64,000 bases of DNA from Stigmatella ashevillena (GCF_028368975.1 NZ_JAQNDM010000002.1:8674425-8738424); one strand, 5' to 3'; positions 20,801 through 27,799 are shown, numbered from the stretch's first letter. Program-made: numbers and translations. Notes: generated from the sequence alone by a model not told the origin.

Positions 20801-21649
20801 CTGGGGCCGCGGACGGCCTCGCTCCGGAGCTGGGCAAAGCGGCTGCGCGAGCACGCGCAGTCAACCGAGGTGGCGGAGGCAGCCTCGTACTGGCTCTCGC
20901 TTCCCTGGCAGAAGGTGAGGGGCGCGCCTGTGGACCATCCGGGTGGCGACAGCACGGTGGCCTCCGCTCGGCGGGTGGAGCTCCTCTTTACCCCGGAGGA
21001 GACCCAGGTGCTGCTCCACGGCGCGCCGCGAGTGTGCTCTGCACGGGTTGATGACCTCCTCCTGACCGCCCTGGCCCATGCCATGGCGCGGTGGACGGGC
21101 TCTCCCGCAGTCCACTTCGAGCTCGAGGGACACGGCCGCGAGCCCCTTTTCGAGGACATGGATGTCAGCCGCACGGTGGGTTGGTTCACCTCCCTCTACC
21201 CAGTGCTCCTGGATCTGGGAGGGTGCCAGAGCCCGCGCGAAGAGCTCCAGTCCATCCAGGAGCAGCTGCGCCAGATTCCGGGAAGGGGAGTGCCCTATGG
21301 CCTGGCGCGGTACCTCCGAGGAGAGGAGGGGCTGGCCCGGCGGCTGAGCGCGCTCCCCAAGGCCGAGGTGAGCTTCGACTACCTGGGGCAAACGGACGCG
21401 ATGGCGGCGGGCGCGCTGGCATGGACTCGCCTGCCGGCAGGACCGACGCGCAGCCCGCGGGGGCGTCGGCGAGATCGGGTGGAGGTCATTGGAGTCGTGG
21501 CGGGCGGGCAGCTCCACGTGACATGGACATACAGCATTGGCTTGCACGAGACGGCAACGATGACACGTCTGTCAGACGATTTCGCTCGGTCGCTGCGAGT
21601 GTTGCTTGCAGAGTGTGGGGGGACTGAAAATGAAGGCACATCCTGCTGA
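11864..21649 (+). CDS. Hybrid lipopeptide NRPS: FAAL-ACP-C-A-PCP-Cy-A(Cys)-PCP-E
   Basis: A 3261-residue synthetase. Domains by position: fatty acyl-AMP ligase (11.9-13.64 kb; YTSGSTGTPKGVM, WLPMFHDMGL); carrier (13.65-13.86; GGNSL); condensation (13.92-15.2; HHLVADG); adenylation 1 (15.3-16.83; FFTSGTTGLPKAV, YRTGD, NGKLDR); carrier (16.87-17.1; GGHSL); heterocyclisation (17.16-18.4; HHxxxDG replaced by DALIVD, plus GNFSTL and VVFTSTLGM); adenylation 2 (18.52-20.0); carrier (20.05-20.27; GGDSI); epimerisation (20.3-21.62; HHLVVDG, EGHGRE, SFDYLGQ). Read against GrsA numbering, adenylation 2 has pocket D-L-Y-N-L-S-L-I-W-K, the known cysteine code, which fits Cy. Adenylation 1 reads D-V-R-H-F-A-L-L-A-K, which I cannot assign. 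Expected intermediate: fatty acyl-X-thiazoline, epimerised. No thioesterase or reductase is present, so release needs another protein. Start ATG 11864 preferred over GTG 11834; neither has a strong ribosome site. Confidence 0.93.
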   Translation: MRLPSLIAPRHHPTIVDLLQLRAREQGNQITYRFLGSGDPEGAVEEWSLAHLDLLARSIGAALQEANARGERALLIYAPGLEFIAAFMGCLYAGVTAVPCYPPDPSRLDRTLPRMRAIVRDCEARFILTTTPILEMVGALATYAPELLKVRWIATDSTSHDLASAYRRPDLDEGSLAFLQYTSGSTGTPKGVMVSHANLMHNERMIEMGFEINHSAVIVGWLPMFHDMGLIGQVLQPLYLGASVTLMSPLDFLQRPYRWLQTISHLRATVSGGPNFAYELCARKVTPEERATLDLSSWDVAFTGAEPVRRETLDRFSETFSACGFRRGSFHACYGLAEATLFVSGASREAGPVIHEVDRAALQRHQVVEARGEGADSQWMVSSGCIASEVRVEIVNPETSEACRAGEVGEIWVAGPSVALGYWGRPEETQQVFHARLANKGTGPFLRTGDLGFFIGEELFISGRFKDVIILRGRNHYPQDIEHTVERAHPCVRPGCCAAFSVEVSGEEQLIVAVEVKLHGEERAATVADAIRRAVADHHEVHVHAVALLRPGTILKTTSGKIQRRGCRQLYLEGGLELEELSIRGERVSYVAPCTPVEASLTQILAEVLELERVGMEDDFLVLGGNSLSAMQVSARIRDGLQAELPIRTLFEHPKVSHLAEVIERALGAAAEGRRREGVLLTRAPRNQPLPLSHAQQRLWFLDKLHPGSAEYLVSEALRLEGPLMVEVLEAALNEVVQRHELLRTSFPERQGVPYQHIAPSLKVAVDVVDLGSLPAERREAEARRLATAEARRPFDLSRLPLVRCSVFQLTGHDHVICFVLHHLVADGWSRNLLLRELHVLYEALSKGTEAVLPTLSLQYADYTVWQHQALLEAERSRGTDYWVRQLANLPGPLDLPTDKHTPNGVESTGGQLSMTLGSELTHGLQALCQERKVTPFMVLLAAWSALLHRYTGAEDIPVGSPIALRPRLELEPLIGLFLNTLVMRTRPSASMPFLEFLEQIRTTVLEAEAHREVPFEHLVARLQPERNLERSPFFEVMVNVFQLSPVRDFSPQGLQARPFQLKETSARFALTLYGLEHAGHLELVLLYRQDRFSPARAACMLEQFEHLLRQVMAAPERPLGACSLVTPLSRLRLPDPTVTLSLVPYEPVPNLLRAQARHFAQKSAIYHQGRTWNYETLGEAMAALARALLARGLEPHDVVAVTGPKSFGLIAAMSAVLAARGVLLSLDPRLPGERQRLMLRRAGARYLLHVASESEHPESLFDGLTRLEVSPAEGRLLDAPPTGEPAPCPLPEIQPEDPAYIFFTSGTTGLPKAVLGWHTGLSHFLHWQRESFGIGPADRAAQLTALSFDVLLRDVFTPLTSGATLCIPGEEELGDPCALLSWMEHQRITLLHTVPTLARSWLEYVPEQVHLGTLRWAFFAGEPLSHSLVEGWRSRFPGAGGIVNLYGPTETTLAKCWFVVGPEPEPGVQPVGLPLPHTQALVLNRAGGLCGVGEIGEITIRTPYRSLGYLGDRAETEQRFFPNPFRSEKLDDKDLLYRTGDIGRYRPDGNLEILGRIDHQIKVAGVRIEPEEIAEVLSQHADVGACAVVARHHPRGHLALVAYVVPSTARVPLPSELITFLGERLPSAMVPSLAVVLEQLPLTPNGKLDRQALPEPDWTAPSRRGAPVEPRTEAERALAGLWCRLLGLASVGIHDSFFTLGGHSLLAMRLLAEVEKAFGTRFPVRALFEAPTIAGLAALLEQRQARQVPALAEVTQGLLPDVGRRFEPFPLTDTQAAYWVGRSAALASSGISTESYTEFELVDFDVPRLSAALNRLIQRHDMLRAIIRQDGRQQVLAEVPFYTIESLDLRGRSAREVETALADIRERMSHRALPGDRWPLFELRASLLEGGRVRLHVGLDALIVDAWSALLLGHELMSLLEAPEEVPPPPELSFRDYVLAELASRESQDYHRARDYWRARLPELPPAPELPLVDTGRKAGGSLFRRRASVLAQADWSRLRARAAEAGLSPSALLLAAYSETLACWSRSARFTLNVTLYNRRSSHPRVNDLIGNFSTLSLLEVDLRSREPFADRARRLQERLWSDLDHSAFSGVQLMRELARSGRASVEAVMPVVFTSTLGMPTPAGRKLRLPPIVHGITQSAQVFLNHGASEREEGLELRWDALEERFRPGVLEEMFSAYVRRLERLAREPAAWLEPSALETPRHLLALQTGETARRPDTRLHSFFEERAREQPERPAVISPERTLSYAELYRLAVHLGDRLHARGARPGQLIAILMEKGWEQVLAVLGVLYSGAAYLPIAPSLPPERIRYLLQNGEVRFVLTQSVLGRALCLPQDVEWIAVDQEQAALDAPTPAEPRQRSDDLAYVIYTSGSTGEPKGVMIDHRGAVNTILDLNSRLGLRPGDRVLGVSSLSFDLSVYDILGTLAAGAALVLPEPSGNRDPQHWARCITRHGVTVWNSVPALMEMLVEWASHIDPGALRPLRLALLSGDWIPVSLPERVRRLNPGIELLSLGGATEASIWSIVYPIQGVEASWASIPYGRAMANQGVYVLDEHFTPRPVWAVGELYIGGVGVARGYWRDSVRTEQRFLDHPELGRLYRTGDLGRLLPDGHIEFLGREDTQIKLRGHRIELGEIEATLLRHPRVAEAVATVFTEQGDRRLVAYVIAREGGEAPTEERLREHVAATLPAYMVPTRLTFLESLPLTANGKVDRNRLSAPVPPRSEASAKPRTEKEEALSQIWQEVLGAPGVGLEANFFELGGDSILAVQVVARAARAGLRLSVRQFFQHPTIASLAAVVESCAPKAEAEEEFDGEVPLTPIQRWFFERDFADPHHWNQALLLEWRRPVSPAALRQALAALLEHHAALRMRFHQEQGRWVQVQAPWSGEVAFDQMDLSALAGAEQEARLQEVAAERQASLSLEQGPVLRATLLNRGPGQAPLFLLIVHHLVVDGISWRILLQDLQVALEQIEASPRGAALALGPRTASLRSWAKRLREHAQSTEVAEAASYWLSLPWQKVRGAPVDHPGGDSTVASARRVELLFTPEETQVLLHGAPRVCSARVDDLLLTALAHAMARWTGSPAVHFELEGHGREPLFEDMDVSRTVGWFTSLYPVLLDLGGCQSPREELQSIQEQLRQIPGRGVPYGLARYLRGEEGLARRLSALPKAEVSFDYLGQTDAMAAGALAWTRLPAGPTRSPRGRRRDRVEVIGVVAGGQLHVTWTYSIGLHETATMTRLSDDFARSLRVLLAECGGTENEGTSC

Positions 21650-22469
21650 GGGCCCGATGGGAGCTGTGGGGCACCTCCGCTGTCCGCGTGACGGATCGCG
21701 GCTGAGCGTGTCGGAGGAGCACGCGCTGGTGTGCGAAACGAGCGGGCATCCCGTTGGGGCGCGCTGGGGGATCTTCGACTTCTCACCCCCTGGCTCACCT
21801 CATGCTTTTGGCCCCTGGGTGACGCGGCTGTACGACACGCTCCTGGTGAGGTGGCACCAGCCCCGGCTCTTTGGAGTGAGCTACCGGGAGCTCGTGGAGT
21901 TTCACGTGCAAGCCATGGGACTGGCCCGAGGCGGCACGATCCTCGATGTGCCCTGCGGCTCGGGGCTCTTCTCCATCGGTGCAGCCGCGCAAGCGGGTGT
22001 ACGGCACTACCTGGGTGTGGATATCTCGCTGCCCATGCTGCAGGTGGCAAGAAAGCGCTGCACGCGTTACGGCCTGGAGCCCACCCTGACACGGGCCGAA
22101 CTGTGCGCGCTTCCGCTCGCTGCGGAATCCGTGGACGTGGTGATCTGCAGCCTGGGGTTACAGTTCATTGAGCGGCGGGAAGAGGCTCTCCGGGAGATGC
22201 GGCGCGTGCTGCGGCCCGGAGGGTGGCTGCTCGGCGTGGCCCCGGCGCTCGGCCTCCACCCTCGCTATGATCGGCGACACGCGCGCCGCGCGCGCAAGGA
22301 CTTTCCTGTGGCGCCTGCCGAGCTGGGCGCAGAGCTCGAACTCGCCAGGTTCGTGCTGGATGAGCCCCTGCGCACCCAGGGGGCGCTGGTCTTCTGGAAG
22401 GCGCAAGCCTTTCAGGCGGGCGCATGCTCAAGCCGGTCCGAGAGGACGGCGGCACGACGGGGTGAGTGA
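21630..22469 (+). CDS. Class I SAM-dependent methyltransferase, coupled to the NRPS
   Basis: 279 residues. A short N-terminal segment with CPRDG and a further cysteine resembles the Trm112-like/RlmA-type front domain. A Methyltransf_11 fold follows, with SAM motif LDVPCGSG near residue 104, GVDIS, and LRPGGWLL. The start at 21630 has a GGGGGG ribosome site about 7 bases upstream and overlaps the end of the NRPS gene by 20 bp, so translation is probably coupled. This places it in the lipopeptide pathway as a tailoring enzyme, N-, O- or C-methylation unknown. The low-complexity basic C terminus is atypical. Confidence 0.85.
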   Translation: MKAHPAEGPMGAVGHLRCPRDGSRLSVSEEHALVCETSGHPVGARWGIFDFSPPGSPHAFGPWVTRLYDTLLVRWHQPRLFGVSYRELVEFHVQAMGLARGGTILDVPCGSGLFSIGAAAQAGVRHYLGVDISLPMLQVARKRCTRYGLEPTLTRAELCALPLAAESVDVVICSLGLQFIERREEALREMRRVLRPGGWLLGVAPALGLHPRYDRRHARRARKDFPVAPAELGAELELARFVLDEPLRTQGALVFWKAQAFQAGACSSRSERTAARRGE

Positions 22470-22483
22470 GAAACAGGGCCAGA

Positions 22484-22795
22484 TCAGCCCGGGCGCGTCG
22501 GCAGCCGAACCGAGTACTCGGTGCCCGAGCGGAAGGGCATCGTCATCGACGCGAAACCGTGGCGCGGCTCGCGCACGTAGGCGATGTAGTCGCGGTAGTC
22601 GGCCTTGAAGGAGCCGACGTTGTCGGTCACCACCACGGCGCCCAGACGCAGGGCAGGGGCAACGAGCTTCAGCACGTTGAGGGTCGGCAGGGGAGACACA
22701 TCGTTGAGCATGAAGTCCACCTCGCCGAGGTCCGCCCGCAGCGTCTCCGTCGCATCACCCACGCGAATCTCGGCGATAGGTGGAGTCGCTGAGCG
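22484..22795 (-). pseudogene. C-terminal stump of an O-methyltransferase
   Basis: About 100 residues corresponding to the last half of a small (Methyltransf_24/OMT_3) O-methyltransferase: EIRVGDATETLRADLGEVDF, then VLKLVAPALRLGAVVVTDNV and ADYRDYIAYVREP. The SAM-binding N-terminal half is missing, and a stop codon lies just upstream of the homologous part. It is convergent with the NRPS-linked methyltransferase. An ATG at 22762 could still start a 92-residue product, but this would lack the cofactor site. Confidence 0.7.
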
Positions 22796-22884
22796 CTACG
22801 CGCACCAGCGCGCTCCCGGGCCTCGCGACTTTTCTCGGGGGTGGGGTTGGCGCTTCCACGGGGCCCTCGGATTAGGCTGGAAGG

Positions 22885-23469
22885 ATGGCCCTTCCTCCCC
22901 ATGAGTACGCCCGTGCGGCGCTGGATGCGGAACTGCACGTGCAGGTCACGGTGGACCGCGTCGAGCTTCCCCCCACCACCCCGGGCGAGGCGGTGGTGAC
23001 GGGACACATCGCCCGGGTGTTCCGAGGCTCGCCCTCGCTGTGCTCCACGCCTGTCTCCTTCACGGTCCCTGTATGCCGTGAAGACGATGTCATGACTCCC
23101 AGCGGAATCATCTGGACGCTTCCCGAGATGCTGGAGGAAGCCCCGGTGATGGAGGTCTTCCTCGATTCGCACGAGGGGGGCTTCCGCAATGCCTCCTACG
23201 ACAACCACCTCCTCAGGGTGGATAGCTCTCTCAGGCGGACCATGGGAGCGCAACGATGTGACCAAGAGTTCAATCTGGTAGGCCTCGCTGACTGGTGCTC
23301 GTCCGAGAAGCTGGTTCCTGGGATTCAGCAGGAGTCAATGCGGCTCTGCCCTCGACGGCGGGTGGGTGGGCGCCAATACTGCTGGAATGCTCACGCTCTA
23401 CGGTTTCGGCTGCGTCAACTCGAAGGTAGTGGGGGTCACGCGCGATCTGCGTGTTCTGTGGACGCTTGA
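22885..23469 (+). CDS. Hypothetical protein, 3' end doubtful
   Basis: An open frame of 194 residues with an ATG at 22885. The first ~130 residues have ordinary coding character (about HVQVTVDRVELPPTTPGEA and IWTLPEMLEEAPVMEVFLDS), suggesting a beta-rich small protein. The last ~30 residues overlap the start of the downstream glutathione transferase by 83 bp and look like non-coding frame, so the original stop was probably lost by a frameshift near 23300. No family recognised and no signal peptide. Confidence 0.45.
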   Translation: MALPPHEYARAALDAELHVQVTVDRVELPPTTPGEAVVTGHIARVFRGSPSLCSTPVSFTVPVCREDDVMTPSGIIWTLPEMLEEAPVMEVFLDSHEGGFRNASYDNHLLRVDSSLRRTMGAQRCDQEFNLVGLADWCSSEKLVPGIQQESMRLCPRRRVGGRQYCWNAHALRFRLRQLEGSGGHARSACSVDA

Positions 23470-24049
23470 GGAGCTCGGCGTGCCCTATCGGGTGCACGGC
23501 GTGGATCATCCTGCGGGGGAACTCCGGAGCGAGGGGTACCGGCGGCTGAACCCCTTCTCCCAGGTGCCGGTGCTCGAGGACGAGGGCTTCGTGCTCACCG
23601 AGTCGGGTGCGATCCTACTGTACCTGGCGGAGAAGACGGGCAGGTTGATTCCTGCGGATCTCCAAGGCCGCGCCCAGGTGACGCGCTGGTGCTTCGCCGC
23701 GCTCAACAGCGTAGAGCCCCCGCTGTTCCAAATTCTGATGATCGACCTGCTCGGCGCCGCGGATCCCACCGGCGCGCAGCGGCGTCCCGAACTGGTCAAG
23801 TATGCCGGGCGCGTGCTGAGCGCGCTGGAGGACTGGCTGGGGGACCGTCCGTATCTCGCCGGCGAGGCGTTCACCGTGGCGGACATCCTGATGGTTACGG
23901 TACTGCGTGAGGTACGCAACGCGGGCGTGCTGGATGGATTCCCGCAGGTCTCCGCCTATCGCGAGCGCTGTGAGGAACGGCCTGCCTGGCGGCGGACGCT
24001 GGAGGCCTATGAGCAGCGTCTAGGGGCCCCGGTGGGCAGCGCGCGCTAG
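23387..24049 (+). CDS. Glutathione S-transferase family protein
   Basis: A 220-residue two-domain GST. N-terminal thioredoxin-like domain with DLRVLWTLEELGVPY, the cis-proline segment FSQVPVLED, and LTESGAILLYLAEK (glutathione gamma-glutamyl contact). All-helical C-terminal domain with GEAFTVADILM. The start at 23387 (MLTLYGF) matches the beginning of the fold. It resembles the GST at 48321-48959 (same VNK/S-x-x-x-x-x-TRDLRVLW start), so the two are probably paralogues. Likely role: conjugation or detoxification; substrate unknown. Confidence 0.9.
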   Translation: MLTLYGFGCVNSKVVGVTRDLRVLWTLEELGVPYRVHGVDHPAGELRSEGYRRLNPFSQVPVLEDEGFVLTESGAILLYLAEKTGRLIPADLQGRAQVTRWCFAALNSVEPPLFQILMIDLLGAADPTGAQRRPELVKYAGRVLSALEDWLGDRPYLAGEAFTVADILMVTVLREVRNAGVLDGFPQVSAYRERCEERPAWRRTLEAYEQRLGAPVGSAR

Positions 24050-24096
24050 CGCGAGACGAACTGACGGACGAGCCGTGGGTCGCGCGGGCGACGGCC

Positions 24097-24453
24097 GTGG
24101 AGTCCCTGAGTCCCGAGGATGCGTGTCTCGTCGTCGAGGGCCATTACATGAAGTGGGCGACGGTGCTCACCGCGGAGTGTAGGAGCGTCACGCTCGAGGC
24201 CACGCGCCCCGGGGTCGTGAAGTTCCGGGGGCTGGTCGTGGCCGACGCATGGGACGATGCGCTCCTGGGGGGGCTACGTCCCGACGCTGTGTCTTTCGAA
24301 GAGCCCACGGGGCTGGGGGTCGCGGGGTTTTCGCACCAACTCCTGGACTGCCAGTTCGACGCTCCGACGGGCCCGGAGCCGGCGAAGGAGGCCCTCGCCC
24401 AGGTGGAGCAGCTCCGGCGCGCCTGGATGGACGACGCGTTCGCGGCGGTGTGA
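24097..24453 (+). CDS. Hypothetical protein fragment
   Basis: A 118-codon frame from a GTG with coding-like composition (around HYMKWATVLTAECRS and WDDALLGGLRPD). The same frame stays open upstream of the GTG with sensible sequence, so this may be the tail of a longer lost gene. No family recognised. It lies 50 bp after the GST and is followed by another decayed frame. Confidence 0.35.
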   Translation: MESLSPEDACLVVEGHYMKWATVLTAECRSVTLEATRPGVVKFRGLVVADAWDDALLGGLRPDAVSFEEPTGLGVAGFSHQLLDCQFDAPTGPEPAKEALAQVEQLRRAWMDDAFAAV

Positions 24454-24465
24454 GAGGCGCGCGGA

Positions 24466-24822
24466 CCTGCTTGGTGACGACCTCTCGGCGCGGATGGAAC
24501 GCACCACGCGCATCGGAGACATGCTCGGCTACCCGTACATTCCTGCGATGAAGGGGCAGGGCGCGAGGTGTCCTCTCAGCTCCCGGAGGAGCTCCTCCTC
24601 GTGAAGCGGCAGGACCTGAACTCCGAGTACAGCAAGCAGGTGCGCGCGGCGCTGCACCAGAGCGTGGAGAAGCTCACCGGAGGTAAGCTGACGGCGGAGT
24701 TCTAGGCGCGCCGGGACATCGACGTGCTGGGCGAGGCTTTCCGCGCGGCCCGTGCCGCGAAGGTGGAGATGCTCGCGGATCCGATGGTCCACGTGAACCT
24801 TGAGTGGGGGGACGCCCCATGA
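24466..24822 (+). pseudogene. Decayed gene of unknown function
   Basis: Coding-like peptides occur in two frames: DLLGDDLSARMERTTRIGD-MLGYPYIPAMK up to about 24560, then ELLLVKRQDLNSEYSKQV through KLTGGKLTAEF, an in-frame TAG, and finally RRDIDVLGEAFRAARAAKVE ending at a TGA at 24820-24822. One frameshift and one stop codon are needed to join them. The final stop overlaps a following ATG (MNLLNWIGPG) as in coupled genes, but that frame decays within a few codons. No family recognised. Confidence 0.35.
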
Positions 24823-24946
24823 ACCTGCTGAACTGGATTGGCCCGGGCGGTTCAGCTCAGTGCCGGGATGGGGCACGGGGAATGTTTACAAAGGAGCGGT
24901 CTTTATTCTGCGCCCTGGCCTGCATGATTTGCGCCCGCGCTTCGAT

Positions 24947-25321
24947 ATGGGCGAACCTCTCACGCACAAGCGCAAAGGGAGGCGCACGCATGAGCACGGC
25001 GCGAAGGACGAAGAAGGCCTCGCCGCCCTGAGGGCCTGGGACGCGAAGCACCGGGACGTCATCGTCTACGAGGGCGGCCCGCTCGGCAAAACCAAGCGGA
25101 CGTCGCCGGATGGCGTGGCGGACGTCGTGAACGAGCTGACCGTTTTCGTCGTCGTGCGCGCGCCGTCGCATGAAGCCGCGGCGAAGTTGTTCGAAAATCA
25201 TCCGCATTTCACGATCTTCTCGTGCGACGCGGTGGACGTGATGCCGTTGCTTTCGGGGCCGCCCGAGGCGGAAGCCCGCGCGCCGTCACCCGGTCGGCGG
25301 GGCGCCGTTAAACACCGCTAG
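24947..25321 (+). pseudogene. YCII-related protein with a lost N terminus
   Basis: The last ~95 codons resemble YCII-related (YciI-like/DGPF-type) proteins: LAALRAWDAKHRDVIVYEGG, NELTVFVVVRAPSHEAAAKL and a final FTIFSCDAVDVMPLLSG. The usual first strand is absent and replaced by low-complexity basic sequence, so the gene appears truncated or frameshifted at its 5' end. Its 3' end overlaps the convergent GST gene by 36 bp. Confidence 0.5.
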
Positions 25322-25939
25322 TTGCGCAGCGAACGCACGTTTGTAGGCCGGTCGCGCTTCGGCGCGGGCGATATAGGCGGCGAGGTTCGGATACGCCTCG
25401 AGAATGCCCGACCCCTGCAGCCTGCGCAGAACCGTCACCATGAGAATGTCGGCCGCGCTGAAGGCGCCGTCGAGCCAGTCGGCTCCGCCGAGGCGAGCGG
25501 AGAGATCGTCCAGCCGTTTCCGGATGATGTCGTCCAGCGCGCGCAGGCGATGCTCGTACCAGGGCTGGTCGCGCTCGAGAATCATCACCAGACTGCGGTC
25601 GAAGATCGGCGGCTCGACCGTGTTGAGCGCCGCGAACATCCACGCGATCGCGCGCGCGCGGCCATTCGCATCTTCCGGGAGCAGGCCGCCATGGCGCTCC
25701 GCGATGTGGAGGACAATCGCGCCGGACTCGAACAGGGCGAGATCGCCCTCCTCATAGGTCGGGATCTGACCGAACGGATGCAGCGCCTTGTGCGCGGGCT
25801 CCTTCATCGCATCGAACGACAGCAGACGGACGTCGTAGGGCTGTCCCACCTCTTCCAGCGCCCAGCGCACCCGCATGTCCCGCGCCAGTCCCTTGCCGCG
25901 ATCAGGCGAGCGTTCAAAGGCGGTGATCGTGATGGTCAT
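25286..25939 (-). CDS. Glutathione S-transferase family protein
   Basis: A 217-residue GST. Start at 25939 (MTITITAFERSPDRG). Thioredoxin-like half with MRVRWALEEVGQPYDVRLL, FGQIPTYEEGDLALFESGA and a helical half with GAFSAADILMVTVLRRL. The frame runs on upstream for about 125 codons without family resemblance, so the inner ATG is preferred. Distinct in sequence from the other two GSTs of the window. Confidence 0.9.
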   Translation of the reverse strand: MTITITAFERSPDRGKGLARDMRVRWALEEVGQPYDVRLLSFDAMKEPAHKALHPFGQIPTYEEGDLALFESGAIVLHIAERHGGLLPEDANGRARAIAWMFAALNTVEPPIFDRSLVMILERDQPWYEHRLRALDDIIRKRLDDLSARLGGADWLDGAFSAADILMVTVLRRLQGSGILEAYPNLAAYIARAEARPAYKRAFAAQLAVFNGAPPTG

Positions 25940-26386
25940 GTTCTGCTCCGTGATCGCTCCAAGGACAATTGGCGCGGCGTGAGTCCGGTTGCATCCGGCT
26001 TTGCGATGGCGCGATACCTGCATTGTCGGCTCGGAGACTCCCAACGCCTTGGCCTCCCCCGCGAACATGTCGCCTGTCTCCAGCGTGTGCAAGCCGTAGC
26101 ACACGGCGGCGGTCCTCTGCCGGTACCTGAGCGTCTCCCGTAGCGGTGTGAGCCTGCGCCGCTTCGTGCGGACCACTGACTCGGCCCATCGCCACCCGGT
26201 GGTACCCAACATCCTGGAAAGGAACTTCCAACCCGGAAAAGCCCCACTGCGCGTGGGTGGGTCACATCTCATGCGAAGGGGCACTGGGGACACGTTGACA
26301 GTTGGAGTGCTGGTTGTCATATTGTGTTCGTGCTGGCGCTATTCCACCGTTGGCGCTGCCAGACAACTGGCGGCGGAGACCTCCGC
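25940..26386. promoter_or_regulatory. Divergent intergenic region with a good promoter for the SDR gene
   Basis: About 450 bp without a gene I trust. On the plus strand TTGACA (26295-26300) and CATATT (26318-26323) are separated by 17 bp, a near-consensus housekeeping promoter about 60 bp before the SDR start. The local sequence is noticeably AT-richer. The minus strand keeps an open frame (about 25950-26265) with faint coding character that I do not recognise. Confidence 0.5.
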
Positions 26387-27370
26387 ATGACCACCGCACA
26401 ATTTCCCATCGGTTCCCCCTTCGGGGCGGCCAGTACGGCCCAAGACATCCTCAAGGGCGTGAACTTAAGCGGCAAGACGGCCATCGTGACGGGTGGCTAC
26501 TCCGGCATCGGGCTGGAAGCCGCCCGCGTGCTCGCCTCTGCTGGCGTCAAGGTCGTCGTGCCGGCGCGCAACATCGAGAAGGCCAAACAGACCCTTGCCG
26601 ACCATCCCGAGATCCTCATCGAGCCCATGGACCTGATGGATCCCACGTCCGTTGATGCCTTCGCCGAGCGATTTCTTGCTGCCAACAAGAAGCTCGACAT
26701 CTTGATCAACAACGCCGGCAGCATGGCCTCGCCGCTTGCTCGCGACGCCCGGGGTAATGAGAGTCAGTTTTCCACGAACGTGCTGGGCCATTTCCAGCTC
26801 ACCTGCCGCCTCTGGTCGGCCCTGGTCGCCGCCCGAGGCGCCCGCGTAATCGCGTTGAGTTCTGCAAACCACCGCATCAAGGTCGCCGATTTCCTCCACG
26901 ACCCGAATTTCGAGCACGGCGAATACGACTCCTGGAAGGCGTACGCCAATACCAAGGCGGCCAATGTGCTGTTCGCCGTCGCTCTCGACAGCATCGGCCA
27001 GCGTCATGGCGTCCGGGCCTTTTCGGTTCATCCGGGTGGCATTTTCGACACCGGCCTATTGCGGCACACGGACGTGTCGCTCGCCATTGCCGCCGGCATG
27101 GCCGACAAGGACGGGAACGCGATCATCGACCCTGAGAAGGGCTGGAAGACGCGTGAGCAAGGTGCGGCCACGATGGTCTGGGCCGCGACCAGCACCTTGC
27201 TCGAAGGCAAGGGCGGAGTCTACTGCTCCGATTGCGAGGTCGGCACTCAGCTGGCCGAGGACGAGGGGCCGCTCAGCACGACAGGCGTGACGCCTGGCGT
27301 GAAGGATTCCGTCAACTCCGGTCGGTTGTGGCAGCTCTGCGAGCAACTGACGGGTGCTCGCCTGGATTAG
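26387..27370 (+). CDS. Short-chain dehydrogenase, retinol-dehydrogenase/protochlorophyllide-reductase-like
   Basis: A 327-residue SDR, longer than classical members and like the RDH/POR-type oxidoreductases often seen beside TetR genes in soil bacteria. Motifs: TGGYSGIGLE near residue 35, NNAGS, SSAN, and catalytic YANTK. Start 26387 has GGAG about 8 bases upstream. A truncated TetR gene begins 6 bp after its stop. NADP-dependent reduction is the usual activity; substrate unknown. Confidence 0.9.
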   Translation: MTTAQFPIGSPFGAASTAQDILKGVNLSGKTAIVTGGYSGIGLEAARVLASAGVKVVVPARNIEKAKQTLADHPEILIEPMDLMDPTSVDAFAERFLAANKKLDILINNAGSMASPLARDARGNESQFSTNVLGHFQLTCRLWSALVAARGARVIALSSANHRIKVADFLHDPNFEHGEYDSWKAYANTKAANVLFAVALDSIGQRHGVRAFSVHPGGIFDTGLLRHTDVSLAIAAGMADKDGNAIIDPEKGWKTREQGAATMVWAATSTLLEGKGGVYCSDCEVGTQLAEDEGPLSTTGVTPGVKDSVNSGRLWQLCEQLTGARLD

Positions 27371-27375
27371 CCACC

Positions 27376-27651
27376 ATGCCAGCGACGATGACAGATGACG
27401 AGGCCGCCGCGCGGTGGTGCTTCCTCAACTTCGGCTTCGCGAAGACGGCCTTCGAGGATATTGCCAAGCGCGCGAACCTCTCCCGCACGCTGCTCTACCG
27501 GATCTTCAAGGACAAAGAGGACATCTACCGGGCCGTCTTCGTGGACTGGCTGGTTTCTCGGCACCCTGCCGCGAATCAGACGGCGAAGGGGCCGGGCAGC
27601 GCCTATGAGCGTCTGCTCCGCGTGTGTCGTCTAGTGGTGCTGGAGCCCTGA
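27376..27651 (+). pseudogene. Truncated TetR-family regulator
   Basis: A 91-residue product holding only the N-terminal DNA-binding domain (FLNFGFAKTAFEDIAKRANL, then SRTLLYRIFKDKEDIYRAVF). TetR proteins are normally about 190 residues; the ligand-binding/dimerisation half is missing and the frame stops at 27649. The break is next to a 34-bp sequence repeated at 35161-35194. Without the C-terminal domain it is unlikely to work as a regulator, though the HTH could still be made. Confidence 0.75.
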
Positions 27652-27799
27652 GTTGGATAGCGCGGCGTGAGGATCGCGTGCGTCACGCGCTCGCCGTGAT
27701 GCACGGTTGGATGCAGGCGTGATGCTGCGACCGAAATCTGGGTAGGCTCATCGGTTAATCGCGCGCTCGAAGGGGGCACGGCGAGTTCCTACGTTCAAC

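Noticed and set aside
22669-23265. Minus-strand frame over the 22.9 kb hypothetical gene
   Set aside because: Arginine- and histidine-rich shadow translation without family resemblance; the plus-strand frame has better codon character.
25940-26320. N-terminal extension of the GST on the minus strand
   Set aside because: The extension lacks GST-family sequence and the fold begins at the inner ATG at 25939.
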